Positions 36,181-45,427 of a stretch of 64,000 bases of DNA are shown piece by piece. The translations under genes and the position numbers were made by a program. Under the pieces are notes generated by a model. That model was not told the DNA's origin, did no database searches, and was given only the letters and a program-made list of their open reading frames with translations. Where the stretch lies: assembly GCF_900187025.1 (NCBI RefSeq), contig NZ_LT906478.1, positions 666,001 to 730,000 of the forward strand, read 5' to 3'. This stretch comes from Listeria ivanovii subsp. ivanovii. GTDB taxonomy: Bacteria > Bacillota > Bacilli > Lactobacillales > Listeriaceae. Position 1 is the stretch's first letter; each line of letters begins with the position of its first letter.

Positions 36181-37977
36181 GTGAATTTAATTAAAAATCG
36201 TAAATTAAAAACAAAATTAAGTATCAATATTGTTATAACTACCATCATGTTAATTGGACTTGGCGTAACTAGCTTTCTTGGATTTCGTCATGTAGCAGAT
36301 CTTTCAGATAATATGGTTGATAATAATGTGGCTCCAATGAGAGAAATTGCAACAATCCAAACAAACATGGCGCAAATCAATATCGACATCCTGACCATGT
36401 TCGACACAATCAACGGAAAAGCAACCCTTATCAAAGATATTGATTCGCTTTATGCGGCTAATGACGAAGCGCTTCATGCTTTCAAAAAAGCTAATTTAAC
36501 TACAGAAGATAAAAAACAATTAGCTTACTTTGAAGAAAAATTAGCCGATATGAAATCCGCCGCATCTTCTGTCATTAGCGATACATCCAGCGCTTTGGAC
36601 GATGCAGAACTATTAGGTGCACAAAACCGTTATTACCAAAATGTCAAAACAAAATTTGACGACGCAACTAAACAATTAAACGTTTTAAATGATATGAACT
36701 ATGAAGAAGTAGAAAAATCTTCCCAAGCTATTTCTGATTTCGGAGTAAAAATTAGCTTGATTTTCACTGCTGTAATTGTAGCGATGTTGATTTCGTTATT
36801 TATTTTCAACGCTTATATTACCAAAGTTATTTTAAAAGGAATTCGTCATTTACAAACAGCTGTACATAAAGTATCAAGCGGAGATTTATCTTACCGAAGC
36901 ACATACAATGGTAGAGATGAACTAGGGGATATTACTAATGATCTTAATGAAATGAGTGAAAATCTACGTTTAATGATGGAAGACGTAAAAAAAGCTTCTA
37001 CCGATGTAAAAGCTTCCAGTGATAACGTAATTATTAGTTCCGAAATTATTTCCGCGATGACAACGGAGATGGATATTGAGATGAAAATGATGGGGGAACA
37101 AATCCAAACACAAATCGGTAGTATGAGAGAAAGTACGGATGCAATGGATCAAATGACTGGTGGCGTTCAAAACGTAGCAGAATACGCGCTAAAAGTATCC
37201 GATTTGACTAAAGACTCTGCTGAAAAAACGAATGACGGAATTGCCGTTATCAATAACTTAGTATCACAAATGGATCGTATCAGTGGCGTAATGCGCTCAA
37301 GTACAGATGTCGTTTCTAAGTTAGTTAATCGCGTGGGAGAAGTAGAAAAAGCACTAGATACCGTAACCAATATTGCCGACCAAACCAACTTATTAGCACT
37401 AAATGCTGCTATTGAATCAGCACGTGCGGGAGAACATGGCCGAGGTTTTGCGGTTGTAGCGGAAGAAGTACGTAAACTAGCGGAACAATCTCGCCTTGCT
37501 GTAGTCGACATTAATACGGTACTAAAAAAAATCCAATCGGAATCTAAAACGACAATCGATGTTATGAACACAGGACTTTCCGAATCCGAAGCTGGTCAAA
37601 AAATCATTTCTGAAACAGAAGTAACATTTTCTGACCTGTTAAACCGAGTAAACGATATTTCCTTACAAATGCAAAATGTATCACAAGAAACCGAAGAAAT
37701 GGCTGCTGGAATTGAAGAAGTCAATACTTCCATTAGTGATGTCACCGAAATTTCCAACCAAATCGGTGAAAAATCAACCGCAGCGCTGGAATTTGCCGAA
37801 GTGAACAAAATGAAAGTAGATGAATTAGTCGTTATATCCGAAGAAATGCAAAAAATATCAGGTTCATTAGAAGGGTATGTCGCTAATTTTAATACGGAAG
37901 TAAGTGAAGAATTTGCAGTTGAGGAAGCGCAAGAAACTAAAAACAGCGATGAGCCAGTCTTAGCAGAGAATGTCTAA
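36181..37977 (+). CDS. Methyl-accepting chemotaxis protein
   Basis: 598 residues. AGGAG (36166-36170) is too close to the GTG at 36172, so GTG 36181 is preferred. Membrane helix about 13-33; a four-helix-bundle sensor outside (about 35-190, [17 protein letters not shown]...); second membrane helix about 193-213; HAMP ([24 protein letters not shown]); then the long signalling coil with the hairpin tip [38 protein letters not shown]. The ligand cannot be told. Controlled by MogR-type sites. Confidence 0.94.
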   Translation: MNLIKNRKLKTKLSINIVITTIMLIGLGVTSFLGFRHVADLSDNMVDNNVAPMREIATIQTNMAQINIDILTMFDTINGKATLIKDIDSLYAANDEALHAFKKANLTTEDKKQLAYFEEKLADMKSAASSVISDTSSALDDAELLGAQNRYYQNVKTKFDDATKQLNVLNDMNYEEVEKSSQAISDFGVKISLIFTAVIVAMLISLFIFNAYITKVILKGIRHLQTAVHKVSSGDLSYRSTYNGRDELGDITNDLNEMSENLRLMMEDVKKASTDVKASSDNVIISSEIISAMTTEMDIEMKMMGEQIQTQIGSMRESTDAMDQMTGGVQNVAEYALKVSDLTKDSAEKTNDGIAVINNLVSQMDRISGVMRSSTDVVSKLVNRVGEVEKALDTVTNIADQTNLLALNAAIESARAGEHGRGFAVVAEEVRKLAEQSRLAVVDINTVLKKIQSESKTTIDVMNTGLSESEAGQKIISETEVTFSDLLNRVNDISLQMQNVSQETEEMAAGIEEVNTSISDVTEISNQIGEKSTAALEFAEVNKMKVDELVVISEEMQKISGSLEGYVANFNTEVSEEFAVEEAQETKNSDEPVLAENV

Positions 37978-37989
37978 GGTTTAAATCAT

Positions 37990-38721
37990 ATGCGAATTTG
38001 GTTAAAATCACTATTTGTCATTGTAGCATGTGTATTTGGCTGCACCCTTCTAAGTACCAAATATAGTATTTCTTCACCAAGCGTCCAACTCGAAAGTGCG
38101 AAAGTAGTCTATAAAATAGATCAAGAGCCTTACAATGTCCAATTGGATGTGCCAATTCTCAATCAAATGGATGCGCCAAGACTTTTCAATGGATGTGAAG
38201 TGACGAGTTTGGCGATGCTTCTCCAATTTGCTGGCAAAGATGTAACCAAAAATGAACTTGCCTCTAAACTGCCAACCGTGCCATTGAAGCAGAATGGACA
38301 ATATGGTAATCCTGATAAAGCCTTTGTTGGAAGTATTACTGGTGCGGATAGCCCAGGTTTAGGAGTATATCATGCTCCAATCGCCAAATTAGCAACAAGC
38401 TATATCAATCAAGCCAATGTTCACGATATTACTGGTAGTGAGCTAAAAGATATTATTTCTGTACTTAGCACCGGCGCTCCAGTTTGGATTATCACTACCA
38501 CAAACTATCAGGCTCCAACCAATTGGCAAACAGTCACTACAAAAGAAGGTAAAAAAAGAATCACCTACTCCATGCATAGCGTCGTCATCACCGGGTATGA
38601 CAAAGAAAATTTCTACATCAATGACCCATATGGTTATAAAAATCGTACTGTAAAAAGAAGCATCTTGGAAGAAGGATGGAACGCCATGGGCAAACAAGCT
38701 ATTTATCTAAGCCGCCCATAA
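37990..38721 (+). CDS. C39-like cysteine peptidase, membrane-anchored or secreted
   Basis: 243 residues. N-terminal hydrophobic segment (LKSLFVIVACVFGCTLLS, about 5-22) as signal or anchor, with a VFGC lipobox-like site. Peptidase_C39_2 fold: catalytic Cys in FNGCEVTSLAMLLQF (about 67), His in MHSVVITGYD (about 196), NDPYG near the end. It may cleave a peptide or cell-wall protein outside the cell. It starts 12 bases after the receptor gene's stop, so it could be co-transcribed and MogR-controlled. Confidence 0.82.
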   Translation: MRIWLKSLFVIVACVFGCTLLSTKYSISSPSVQLESAKVVYKIDQEPYNVQLDVPILNQMDAPRLFNGCEVTSLAMLLQFAGKDVTKNELASKLPTVPLKQNGQYGNPDKAFVGSITGADSPGLGVYHAPIAKLATSYINQANVHDITGSELKDIISVLSTGAPVWIITTTNYQAPTNWQTVTTKEGKKRITYSMHSVVITGYDKENFYINDPYGYKNRTVKRSILEEGWNAMGKQAIYLSRP

Positions 38722-38722
38722 T

Positions 38723-38761
38723 AAAACCGTTTGAAAGCATCCATTGCTCTCAAACGGTTTT
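38723..38761. terminator. Bidirectional terminator between the C39-like and mini-LPXTG genes
   Basis: 12-bp stem AAAACCGTTTGA (38723-38734) / TCAAACGGTTTT (38750-38761), with T-run on the right and A-run on the left. Serves two converging genes. Confidence 0.92.
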
Positions 38762-38971
38762 TTAAATCTTTTTCTTAAGAAATAATACAATTGCGAGTAG
38801 TACTAGGAAAACACCGATAACTATCGGCCAAATCGAAAAATCGTCTCCTGTAGTTGGAAGAATCGCACCAGTTGTGTTGCCTTCTGCGCTCACTGTTTCG
38901 AAAAGAAAATAACTAAATCCAAGAGAAATTATAACGATAACACTGGTAAGTATTTTTTTAGAAGAAACCAT
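38762..38971 (-). CDS. 69-residue LPXTG mini surface protein
   Basis: Signal peptide of about 29 residues (SSKKILTSVIVIISLGFSYFLFETVSA), then only a dozen exposed residues (EGNTTGAIL), then LPTTGD, a membrane segment (WPIVIGVFLVLLAIVLFL) and a KKKI tail. This is a complete sortase A substrate with almost no mature protein. Its own promoter and ribosome site AAGGAG are present on the minus strand, so it is a real gene. Function unknown; possible spacer, sensor or signal peptide donor. Confidence 0.85.
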   Translation of the reverse strand: MVSSKKILTSVIVIISLGFSYFLFETVSAEGNTTGAILPTTGDDFSIWPIVIGVFLVLLAIVLFLKKKI

Positions 38972-39002
38972 TCTGTTTCGCTCCTTTTTATAGCATACCT
39001 AT

Positions 39003-39031
39003 ATTATTAGTCATTTGTTATTTTTTGTCAA
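39003..39031 (-). promoter_or_regulatory. Promoter of the mini-LPXTG gene
   Basis: On the minus strand, TTGACA (39031-39026) and AATAAT (39008-39003) are separated by 17 bases, 32 bases before the start codon. Confidence 0.8.
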
Positions 39032-39070
39032 TGTATAGACCAATTTTAAATAAATGGCTTTGTATAATGC

Positions 39071-39099
39071 TTGACCTAGTATACATATTGTTGTAAAAT
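39071..39099 (+). promoter_or_regulatory. glmS promoter
   Basis: TTGACC (39071-39076) and TAAAAT (39094-39099), spacer 17. The expected start near 39106 leaves about 45 bases before the ribozyme cleavage site. Confidence 0.8.
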
Positions 39100-39151
39100 G
39101 AATTTGTTTCCTTGAAAAGCGAATAAGGAGGATAAGTACAACTGAATAGAA

Positions 39152-39335
39152 GCGCCAGAACTGATCGGATCGAAATTACTTTCTAGGTGAAATTCCTAAA
39201 AGTAACGGGTCAGTTGACGAGGAGGAGATTAATCGAAGTTTCGGCGGGAGTCTCCCGGCTGTGCATGCAGTCGTTAAGTCTTACTTACAAATCATTTGGG
39301 TGACCAAGTGGACAGAGTAGTAATGAAACATGCGC
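39152..39335 (+). ncRNA. glmS ribozyme-riboswitch
   Basis: The 5' core AGCGCCAGAACTG begins at 39151, with self-cleavage expected between A39151 and G39152. The downstream conserved stretches GACGAGGAGGA (39217-39227), TCGGCGGGAGTCTCCCGGCTG (P3-P3.1 region, near 39241-39261) and GGACAGAGTAGTAATGAAACATGC near 39310-39333 are all present. Glucosamine-6-phosphate triggers cleavage and mRNA decay, lowering GlmS. It fills most of the 448-base gap ahead of glmS. Confidence 0.97.
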
Positions 39336-39418
39336 TCTACCCTCCAAGGAAACCAAAAATCAAGAGGGTTTGAAATTGGATAAGTCTGCCCCGAAGTTAA
39401 TTATTGGAGGAATTTATT

Positions 39419-41224
39419 ATGTGTGGAATCGTTGGATATATTGGAGAAAATAATGCAAAAAATATTCTATTAGAAGGATTAGAAAAACTAGAGTATCGTG
39501 GCTATGATTCAGCTGGTATCGCGTTACAAAATAAAGAAATTGTTACAGTAGTAAAAGAAAAAGGACGGATTGCTGACCTTGCTAGCCTAGTACCGAGTGA
39601 TGAATTTGGTACTACAGGGATTGGTCATACACGCTGGGCAACTCACGGTAAGCCAAACCATGAAAATGCGCATCCACATCAAAGCAAATCAGGTCGTTTT
39701 ACGATTGTTCATAATGGCGTTATCGAAAACTATACACTTTTAAAAGAAGAATATCTTAAAAATCATGTGTTTATTAGCGATACGGATACAGAAGTTATTG
39801 TACAATTGATTGAATTATTTGCGGAGGAACTTTCTACTAAAGAAGCATTTAAAAAAGCATTATCATTACTTCATGGTTCCTATGCTATTTGTCTAATTGA
39901 TCAAGCGGACAGCGAAACACTTTATGCAGCAAAAAATAAAAGCCCATTATTAATCGGAAAAGGTAAGGGGTTCAATGTAATCGCTAGTGATGCAATGGCC
40001 GTTTTAAAACAAACGGATCAATTTGTCGAAATTATGGATAAAGAATTAGTTATTTTAACAAAAGATGCTTTTCGTTTAGAAACATTGGCCGGTGAAGAAG
40101 TCGTTCGCGAGAGCTACACTGCGGAACTAGACGCATCGGATATCGAAAAAGGGACTTATCCTCACTACATGTTAAAAGAAATTGACGAACAACCAGCTGT
40201 AACTCGAAAAATTATCCAAGCGTACCAGAATGAAGCAGGCGAAATCCATGTAAACCAAACAATTATTGATGAAATTCTAGCATCTGATCGCATTCACATT
40301 ATTGCATGTGGGACAAGTTACCATGCTGGATTAGTTGGAAAAAACTTAGTCGAAAAAATGGCGGAAATTCCTGTAGAGGTTCATGTTTCAAGTGAATTTG
40401 GCTATAATTTGCCACTAATGTCTAAAAAACCATTATTTATTTTTATCACTCAAAGTGGCGAAACAGCAGATAGCCGTCAATGTCTGGTAAAAGTGAAAGA
40501 ATTAGGCTACCGGACATTAACCTTGACGAATGTCCCTGGTTCTACGCTTGACCGTGAAGCAGACCACTCGATGTATCTACATGCTGGACCAGAAATTGCC
40601 GTTGCATCCACCAAAGCTTATACTGCGCAAATTTCGGTATTAGCTGTTTTAGCCGTATCACTTGGACGTGCGATTGGTAAAGAAGAAGCGAAAAACATTA
40701 ACTTAGCTGCTGAACTTGGAATTGTTGCTAATGCAATGGAAGCAATGGTATCAAGCAAAGAAGTGATTGAACATATTGCGGGAGAATTTTTAGCAACGTC
40801 TCGTAATGCCTTCTTTTTAGGCCGTCATATTGATTATTTCGTGGCAATGGAAGCTGCACTCAAATTAAAAGAAATTTCTTATATTCAAGCAGAAGGTTTT
40901 GCTAGTGGAGAACTAAAACATGGAACAATCGCGCTTATCGAAGACGGGACTCCTGTTTTAGCACTTATTACGCAAGAGTCCATTAACTGGAATATTCGTG
41001 GTAATGTTAATGAAGTCCTGGCTCGTGGCGCTAATACTTGTGTCTTTGCAATGGAAAATGTCGCGCAACCGGGTGATCGTTTCATTATTCCGCAAGTGCA
41101 TCCGTTATTAACACCGCTAGCTAGCGTTATCCCGTGCCAACTTTTAGCCTATTATGCAGCACTTCACCGTGATTGCGACGTGGATAAACCAAGAAACTTA
41201 GCAAAAAGTGTAACAGTAGAATAG
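39419..41224 (+). CDS. glmS: Glutamine-fructose-6-phosphate aminotransferase GlmS
   Basis: 601 residues. Start ATG 39419 puts the catalytic Cys2 (MCGIVGYIG) at the N-terminus after processing; TTG 39404 overlaps the GGAGG site. Glutaminase domain (about 1-240) with [11 protein letters not shown], two SIS isomerase domains ([25 protein letters not shown] replaced by [11 protein letters not shown]), and the C-terminal [12 protein letters not shown]. It makes glucosamine-6-phosphate for cell wall and teichoic acid synthesis. Controlled by the ribozyme upstream. Confidence 0.98.
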   Translation: MCGIVGYIGENNAKNILLEGLEKLEYRGYDSAGIALQNKEIVTVVKEKGRIADLASLVPSDEFGTTGIGHTRWATHGKPNHENAHPHQSKSGRFTIVHNGVIENYTLLKEEYLKNHVFISDTDTEVIVQLIELFAEELSTKEAFKKALSLLHGSYAICLIDQADSETLYAAKNKSPLLIGKGKGFNVIASDAMAVLKQTDQFVEIMDKELVILTKDAFRLETLAGEEVVRESYTAELDASDIEKGTYPHYMLKEIDEQPAVTRKIIQAYQNEAGEIHVNQTIIDEILASDRIHIIACGTSYHAGLVGKNLVEKMAEIPVEVHVSSEFGYNLPLMSKKPLFIFITQSGETADSRQCLVKVKELGYRTLTLTNVPGSTLDREADHSMYLHAGPEIAVASTKAYTAQISVLAVLAVSLGRAIGKEEAKNINLAAELGIVANAMEAMVSSKEVIEHIAGEFLATSRNAFFLGRHIDYFVAMEAALKLKEISYIQAEGFASGELKHGTIALIEDGTPVLALITQESINWNIRGNVNEVLARGANTCVFAMENVAQPGDRFIIPQVHPLLTPLASVIPCQLLAYYAALHRDCDVDKPRNLAKSVTVE

Positions 41225-41230
41225 AATTTT

Positions 41231-41264
41231 GAGACTTTCTCCAATTTGGAGGAGGTCTTTTTTA
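41231..41264 (+). terminator. Terminator after glmS
   Basis: Stem GACTTTCTCC (41233-41242) / GGAGGAGGTC (41248-41257) with two G-U pairs and a T7 tail. Confidence 0.85.
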
Positions 41265-41280
41265 TTATAAATCAATAAGT

Positions 41281-41308
41281 TTGCACCATCCCCTTGTTTT
41301 GCTATAAA
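41281..41308 (+). promoter_or_regulatory. Promoter of the RibF-like gene
   Basis: TTGCAC (41281-41286), 16-base spacer ending in TGC, TATAAA (41303-41308): a -35 plus extended -10. Confidence 0.7.
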
Positions 41309-41335
41309 CTAAATGAGAATGGGGGAAGTAAGCCA

Positions 41336-42088
41336 ATGGAAGTATCACATGTAATGCTCGAACCTAATGAAGATAGCCGCCCATCTGTTTTAACAATCGG
41401 CAAATTTGATGGGGTACATATCGGTCACCAAACAATTTTGAATAAAGCATTGTCCATAAAAAAAGAACAGGAAATCTTAACCGCTATTAGTTTCAGTCCG
41501 CATCCACTTTGGGCCTTAAAACAAATCGAAATATACCGCGAAATGTTAACACCACGAATGGAAAAAGAACGCTGGCTAGCGCATTTTGGAGTAAATCATC
41601 TTATCGAAACCGCGTTTACACCAAAATATGCAGAAACTACACCAGAGCAATTTGTAGAGAGTCATTTGAGCCAATTAAACTTATCACATATTATTGTCGG
41701 TTCCGAATTTAACTTTGGAAAAGGGCGCGACTCGGATGTCGAACTGCTCCGCGACCTTTGTGCTCCTCGTAATATTGGTGTCACCTCGGTCCCAGTTATC
41801 GAAACGAACCACACAAAAATTAGTTCCACCAATATTCGCGCATTTATTCGGCGGGGGCATTTTCAAGAAGCGGAAGAGTTGCTTGGACATCCTTGGTATA
41901 TTACCGGAACCGTCAAAAATGGTGAAATGATAGGCTTGGATGATTATGTGCTTCCAGAAACAGGCGGATATCAAACGGACACAACACCTGCAAATATTAC
42001 CAATGCCCGGACCATTCAGCTCGACTTACCAGATGGTGTCCACCAAATCCATATCACTAGCAAACTTTTAAAAGAAGTCGGCTATTAA
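41336..42088 (+). CDS. RibF-like FAD synthetase with shortened riboflavin-kinase domain
   Basis: 250 residues from ATG 41336 (GGGGGAAG before it). The N-terminal nucleotidyl transferase domain is clear: SVLTIGKFDGVHIGHQTIL, SFSPHPL, VGSEFNFGKGRD, ISSTNIRAFIRRGHFQEAEELLGHPW. The C-terminal riboflavin-kinase part is only about 65 residues against roughly 120 in normal RibF and lacks the GRxLGFPTAN core. It may therefore only adenylylate FMN, or act on another substrate. A full RibF would be expected elsewhere in the genome. It is followed closely by the small gene at 42102. Confidence 0.82.
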   Translation: MEVSHVMLEPNEDSRPSVLTIGKFDGVHIGHQTILNKALSIKKEQEILTAISFSPHPLWALKQIEIYREMLTPRMEKERWLAHFGVNHLIETAFTPKYAETTPEQFVESHLSQLNLSHIIVGSEFNFGKGRDSDVELLRDLCAPRNIGVTSVPVIETNHTKISSTNIRAFIRRGHFQEAEELLGHPWYITGTVKNGEMIGLDDYVLPETGGYQTDTTPANITNARTIQLDLPDGVHQIHITSKLLKEVGY

Positions 42089-42101
42089 GGATGTGAACAA
42101 A

Positions 42102-42440
42102 ATGAACAAAGAAAATCGCAAAGAACTTATACGCGCATATAAAGAAAAAGCCCCGGATGCCGGTGTATATCGTTTTATCAGCCGAGAAAGTGGTGAATTT
42201 TTCATTGATAACACGATGGATTTGAAAGGGATAGCAAACAAGCTAGCATTTGGCATTAAAATCGGTGCAGGTAACATGCTACCACCCGAAATGGCAAAAG
42301 AAGCAAAACAATTTGGAATTGAAACAATTGAGTTTGAAATACTACAAAAAGTGGATATTAAACCAGAAATGACAAAAGTCGATATTAAAGAAGAGAATGA
42401 TGTACTGCTTAGTTTATGGCTTGAAAGAGAAAATGGCTGA
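42102..42440 (+). CDS. Small protein with GIY-YIG-like start, function unknown
   Basis: 112 residues from ATG 42102 (GTG 42093 is too close to AAGG). The stretch APDAGVYRFISRESGEFFIDNTMDLKGIANKL resembles the GIY-YIG nuclease opening (GVYxxxN...), but the second YIG-like strand and the catalytic Arg/Glu are not convincing. A degenerate or diverged family member is the best guess. 13 bases after the RibF-like gene, hence probably one transcript. Confidence 0.55.
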   Translation: MNKENRKELIRAYKEKAPDAGVYRFISRESGEFFIDNTMDLKGIANKLAFGIKIGAGNMLPPEMAKEAKQFGIETIEFEILQKVDIKPEMTKVDIKEENDVLLSLWLERENG

Positions 42441-42447
42441 ATTGGAG

Positions 42448-42476
42448 AAAAGACTATGAACAAGATAGTCTTTTTT
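42448..42476 (+). terminator. Terminator after the small gene at 42102
   Basis: Stem AAAGACTAT (42449-42457) / ATAGTCTTT (42465-42473), 7-base loop, T6 run. Confidence 0.88.
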
Positions 42477-42546
42477 GCTATAAAGAAAAGTATAGGCAAT
42501 TTTTTGAAAAATACACAAAATATCCATATTTCTTCGGTAAGAATAA

Positions 42547-42555
42547 TGATATAAT
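42547..42555 (+). promoter_or_regulatory. Extended -10 promoter of the DUF4064-like gene
   Basis: TG-A-TATAAT at 42547-42555 with no good -35, 35 bases before ATG 42590. Confidence 0.65.
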
Positions 42556-42589
42556 GAAACCTGAATCTTTTAAAAGGGAGGTTGGAAAA

Positions 42590-42988
42590 ATGAATTTTAG
42601 AAAACCAGAATTCATCTTAACATTGATAGCAGGTATTACTGGTGTAATTGCAGGAATTACAGGAATTATTGGCGGTGGAATTATGTCAGCATTATTGGAT
42701 TCACCAGAAGTAGTCTCTGAGGCAGGGATTTATGGTTCTGAAGCCGAAAAATTAGCTAATGCTAGTGGAATGGTTGTAGTTCTAGCTGTTTTCGCGCTTG
42801 TTATTGGGATTGCATTATTTGTGTTTGCATTTCTAATTAAGAAAAACGTAAAAGTATTTGGTATTTTAACACTTGTTCTCGGTGTAGCAGGCTTCTTCCT
42901 AATCCAATTCCTTTGGGTAGTACCAGGTATACTTGCTATTATTGCAGGAATTATGTGTCTAGCAAGAAAAGACCCTGCTGCTTTTTAA
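42590..42988 (+). CDS. DUF4064-like small membrane protein
   Basis: 132 residues from ATG 42590; the longer frame from 42554 would include the AGGGAGG ribosome site and the -10 box. Four hydrophobic helices (FILTLIAGITGVIAGITGIIGGG, MVVVLAVFALVIGIALFVFAFLI, VFGILTLVLGVAGFFLIQ, VVPGILAIIAGIMCLA) with short loops; the layout matches DUF4064 proteins. Function unknown. Monocistronic between its promoter and terminator. Confidence 0.72.
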   Translation: MNFRKPEFILTLIAGITGVIAGITGIIGGGIMSALLDSPEVVSEAGIYGSEAEKLANASGMVVVLAVFALVIGIALFVFAFLIKKNVKVFGILTLVLGVAGFFLIQFLWVVPGILAIIAGIMCLARKDPAAF

Positions 42989-43001
42989 TCAATTAAAAGT
43001 G

Positions 43002-43048
43002 AAAAGACTGTAAGCGAATGTGAAGACATTTTGCTTACAGTCTTTTTA
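43002..43048 (+). terminator. Terminator after the DUF4064-like gene
   Basis: 14-bp stem AAAAGACTGTAAGC (43002-43015) / GCTTACAGTCTTTT (43033-43046). The A-rich left and T-rich right flanks could also stop the converging LacI-type gene. Confidence 0.92.
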
Positions 43049-43095
43049 GTATAAATTTTCTCAAATAAAACGATTCAAATTGTACAAATGACTTT

Positions 43096-44097
43096 TTAAA
43101 TCGACTCACGTAAAGCTAATTCTACTGGAACAATTTTAGCAATCCGATTTTTCTGAGTAGGGTTTGTCATAATCGCAATTAAATTATCTACTGTTATTTG
43201 AGCAATCATTGGAATGTTTTGTTTAACACTACTAAGTTTTGGAGTAGTATATTTGCACTGTGGTGTGTCATCAAATCCAATTATGCTGATATCGTCGGGT
43301 ATTTTCTTACCAATCATAGGCAAAAAATTTAATAGTTCAATAGCGATATTATCATTAATTGCGAAAATACCATCAATCTTAGCTGTTCTAGTGATAAAAT
43401 CGGCAATATTTGCTTGATAGTCAGCGTTCTGTAAATCCACTGTGAAAGTTGATTGTTCTGGGTCATAAATCAGATTGTTTTTCTTTAGCGCATCTTGAAA
43501 TCCTTTTAGCCGTTCTTTTGCTGATGATGATTGTCTTGCATGCATAAATATCGCGGGAGCTTTCACACCAGCCTGAATCAGTGCTTCCGTTGCTTCAAAG
43601 GCACCTTGATAGTGATTGGAAGAAATGAAGATGGTGTTTTTGTCCTTTGGTTGGCGGTCAATACAAACATATGGAATCCCGTTTTCCGCATTGGCATATT
43701 TAAATCCAAACTCATCTGCACCAGAAATAACAATTAGGCCGTCGACCATTTTGCTTTCTAGCATGTTTAAATAGGCCATTTCTTTATCAAAATTACGTCC
43801 AGTATTACAGATAATAGTAGAGTAACCTTGCTCGAAAAGAATGGCTTCCATTTGTTGAACAACACTTGAGAAAAAATAATTACTAATATCAGGAACTAAA
43901 ATGCCAACAGAGAAAGACTTATTCATTCGCAAACTTTTGGCACTAAAATTCATTTGGTAATTGGTTTCTTTAATAACTTCTAAGACTTTCTTTCGTGTTT
44001 CTTCTGAAAATCGCCCGTTATTATTGATTACCCTCGATACAGTTGCTACCGATACGCCGCTTAATTTCGCGATATCTTTTATGGAAGTTTTTTTCAT
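43096..44097 (-). CDS. LacI-family transcriptional regulator
   Basis: 333 residues. N-terminal DNA-binding helix-turn-helix KKTSIKDIAKLSGVSVATVSRVINNNGRFSEETRKKV (2-38) and a periplasmic-binding-protein-like sugar domain (SVGILVPDISNYFFSSVVQQME, IDGIFAINDNIAIELL, ISIIGFDDTPQCKYTTPKLSSVKQN). Divergent from the rpe/rpiB/PTS operon, 212 bases apart, so it is the likely local repressor; the inducer would be the PTS sugar or its phosphate. Confidence 0.93.
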   Translation of the reverse strand: MKKTSIKDIAKLSGVSVATVSRVINNNGRFSEETRKKVLEVIKETNYQMNFSAKSLRMNKSFSVGILVPDISNYFFSSVVQQMEAILFEQGYSTIICNTGRNFDKEMAYLNMLESKMVDGLIVISGADEFGFKYANAENGIPYVCIDRQPKDKNTIFISSNHYQGAFEATEALIQAGVKAPAIFMHARQSSSAKERLKGFQDALKKNNLIYDPEQSTFTVDLQNADYQANIADFITRTAKIDGIFAINDNIAIELLNFLPMIGKKIPDDISIIGFDDTPQCKYTTPKLSSVKQNIPMIAQITVDNLIAIMTNPTQKNRIAKIVPVELALRESI

Positions 44098-44189
44098 CGT
44101 ATCCTCCTTTTATGAGTAAACGTTTTTCTTTATTACTCTATTTTCGCACATACTTTTAAGTTTATCAAATAGAACAGAAAAATAAAGCG

Positions 44190-44218
44190 TTGACATAATC
44201 AAATGAAGGTGATATATT
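44190..44218 (+). promoter_or_regulatory. Promoter of the epimerase/isomerase/PTS operon
   Basis: TTGACA (44190-44195) and TATATT (44213-44218), spacer 17. In the divergent region also AGTAAACGTTTTTC near 44116, a LacI-type half operator close to the start of the regulator. Confidence 0.83.
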
Positions 44219-44234
44219 TAACTCGAAAAGGTAA

Positions 44235-44287
44235 AACGATTACTCAAGGCGATCTTTCTTTTTTTATTTAAGTCGTGAGTAATCGTT
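44235..44287 (+). promoter_or_regulatory. Inverted repeat in the operon leader
   Basis: Perfect 12-bp arms AACGATTACTCA (44235-44246) / TGAGTAATCGTT (44276-44287), with a pyrimidine-rich 29-base centre, downstream of the promoter and ending 17 bases before the AAAGGAG ribosome site. Either paired operators for the LacI-type regulator (looping) or a leader hairpin. Confidence 0.55.
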
Positions 44288-44309
44288 ATCTCAAAGGAGT
44301 GAACTGACA

Positions 44310-44981
44310 ATGAAGGATATATTGATATGTCCTTCCATGATGTGCGCTGATTTTGCTAACCTCACGCAGGAAGTAGAAACGCTAGATCAAGCGGGAAGCG
44401 ATATTTTCCACATTGATATCATGGATGGACAATTTGTACCGAATTTTGGGATGGGATTACAAGATTTTGAAGCGATTAGAAAATTAACGAAGAAGTTAGT
44501 TGATGTTCATTTAATGATTATGAATCCTGGAGATTATGTAGAGGCTTTTGCAGACATGGGAGCGGATATTATTTATATTCATCCAGAGGCAGACATCCAC
44601 CCAGCAAGAACACTAGATAAAATAAGAAAAAAAGGAAAAAAAGCTGGAATTGCAATTAATCCTGGAACATCAATTGCGACCGTGAAGGAGCTATTGCCAC
44701 TTGTTGATTATGTCATGGTGATGACCGTAAACCCAGGTTTTGCAGGGCAAGCCTACCTCGATTATGTTGATCAGAAAATTAGTGAGTTATTAACGGCAAA
44801 ATCGAATTGTTCTTTTGAAATCATGGTAGATGGGGCAATTGCTCCAAAAAAAATCGCTAAACTTTCTAAAATGGGTGTAAAAGGTTTCGTCCTTGGCACA
44901 TCTTCGTTATTTGGAAAATCTGCAAGCTATCAAGAAATTATCCCTATATTAAAAAGTGGAAAATTGGAGGAATTACAATGA
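44310..44981 (+). CDS. Ribulose-phosphate 3-epimerase family (Rpe / allulose-6-phosphate epimerase-like)
   Basis: 223 residues, TIM barrel. ICPSMMCADFANL (the metal/substrate Ser-x-M strand), FHIDIMDGQFVPNFGMG, VHLMIMNPGDYV, VMTVNPGFAGQAYL, MVDGAIAPKKIAKL are family signatures with metal-binding His, Asp, His, Asp in place. Paired with an RpiB-like enzyme and a sugar PTS, it more probably epimerises allulose-6-phosphate to fructose-6-phosphate (AlsE-type) than serving the housekeeping pentose pathway. It overlaps the next gene by 4 bases. Confidence 0.85.
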   Translation: MKDILICPSMMCADFANLTQEVETLDQAGSDIFHIDIMDGQFVPNFGMGLQDFEAIRKLTKKLVDVHLMIMNPGDYVEAFADMGADIIYIHPEADIHPARTLDKIRKKGKKAGIAINPGTSIATVKELLPLVDYVMVMTVNPGFAGQAYLDYVDQKISELLTAKSNCSFEIMVDGAIAPKKIAKLSKMGVKGFVLGTSSLFGKSASYQEIIPILKSGKLEELQ

Positions 44982-45427
44982 AAATTGCAATTGGGAATGA
45001 CCATGTCGGAATCGAACTAAAACCAGTTATAACGGAGTATTTACAAGAACTAGGACATGAAGTGAAAGATTTTGGTGCTTATTCAAATGAAAGAACGGAT
45101 TATCCGGAATACGGCAAAAAAGTAGCAGAAGAGGTTGCTGCTGGAAATTCAGACCTAGGGATACTTATTTGTGGGTCAGGAGTAGGCATTTCTATCGCAG
45201 CAAACAAAGTCAAAGGAATTCGTGCAGTTGTTTGTAGCGAACCATATTCTGCTAAATTATCCCGCGAACATAACAATACGAATATTTTAGCATTTGGCTC
45301 TAGAGTAGTTGGTGCTGAGCTAGCAAAAATGATTGTTCAAAATTGGTTAGACGCAAAATTTGAAGGTGGGCGTCATGCGAAACGAGTGGAAATGATTGCG
45401 GATATAGAAGCTGAGGAGGAATTATAA
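44978..45427 (+). CDS. RpiB/LacAB-type sugar-phosphate isomerase
   Basis: 149 residues. IAIGNDHVGIELK start, YPEYGKKVAEEVAAGNSDLGILICGSGVGISIAANKVKGIRAVVCSEPYSAKLSREHNNTNILAFGSRVVG: the catalytic Cys (ICGSG) and the NDH motif are present. RpiB interconverts ribose-5-P/ribulose-5-P and allose-6-P/allulose-6-P; the operon makes the latter attractive. One-base overlap with the next start. Confidence 0.88.
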   Translation: MKIAIGNDHVGIELKPVITEYLQELGHEVKDFGAYSNERTDYPEYGKKVAEEVAAGNSDLGILICGSGVGISIAANKVKGIRAVVCSEPYSAKLSREHNNTNILAFGSRVVGAELAKMIVQNWLDAKFEGGRHAKRVEMIADIEAEEEL

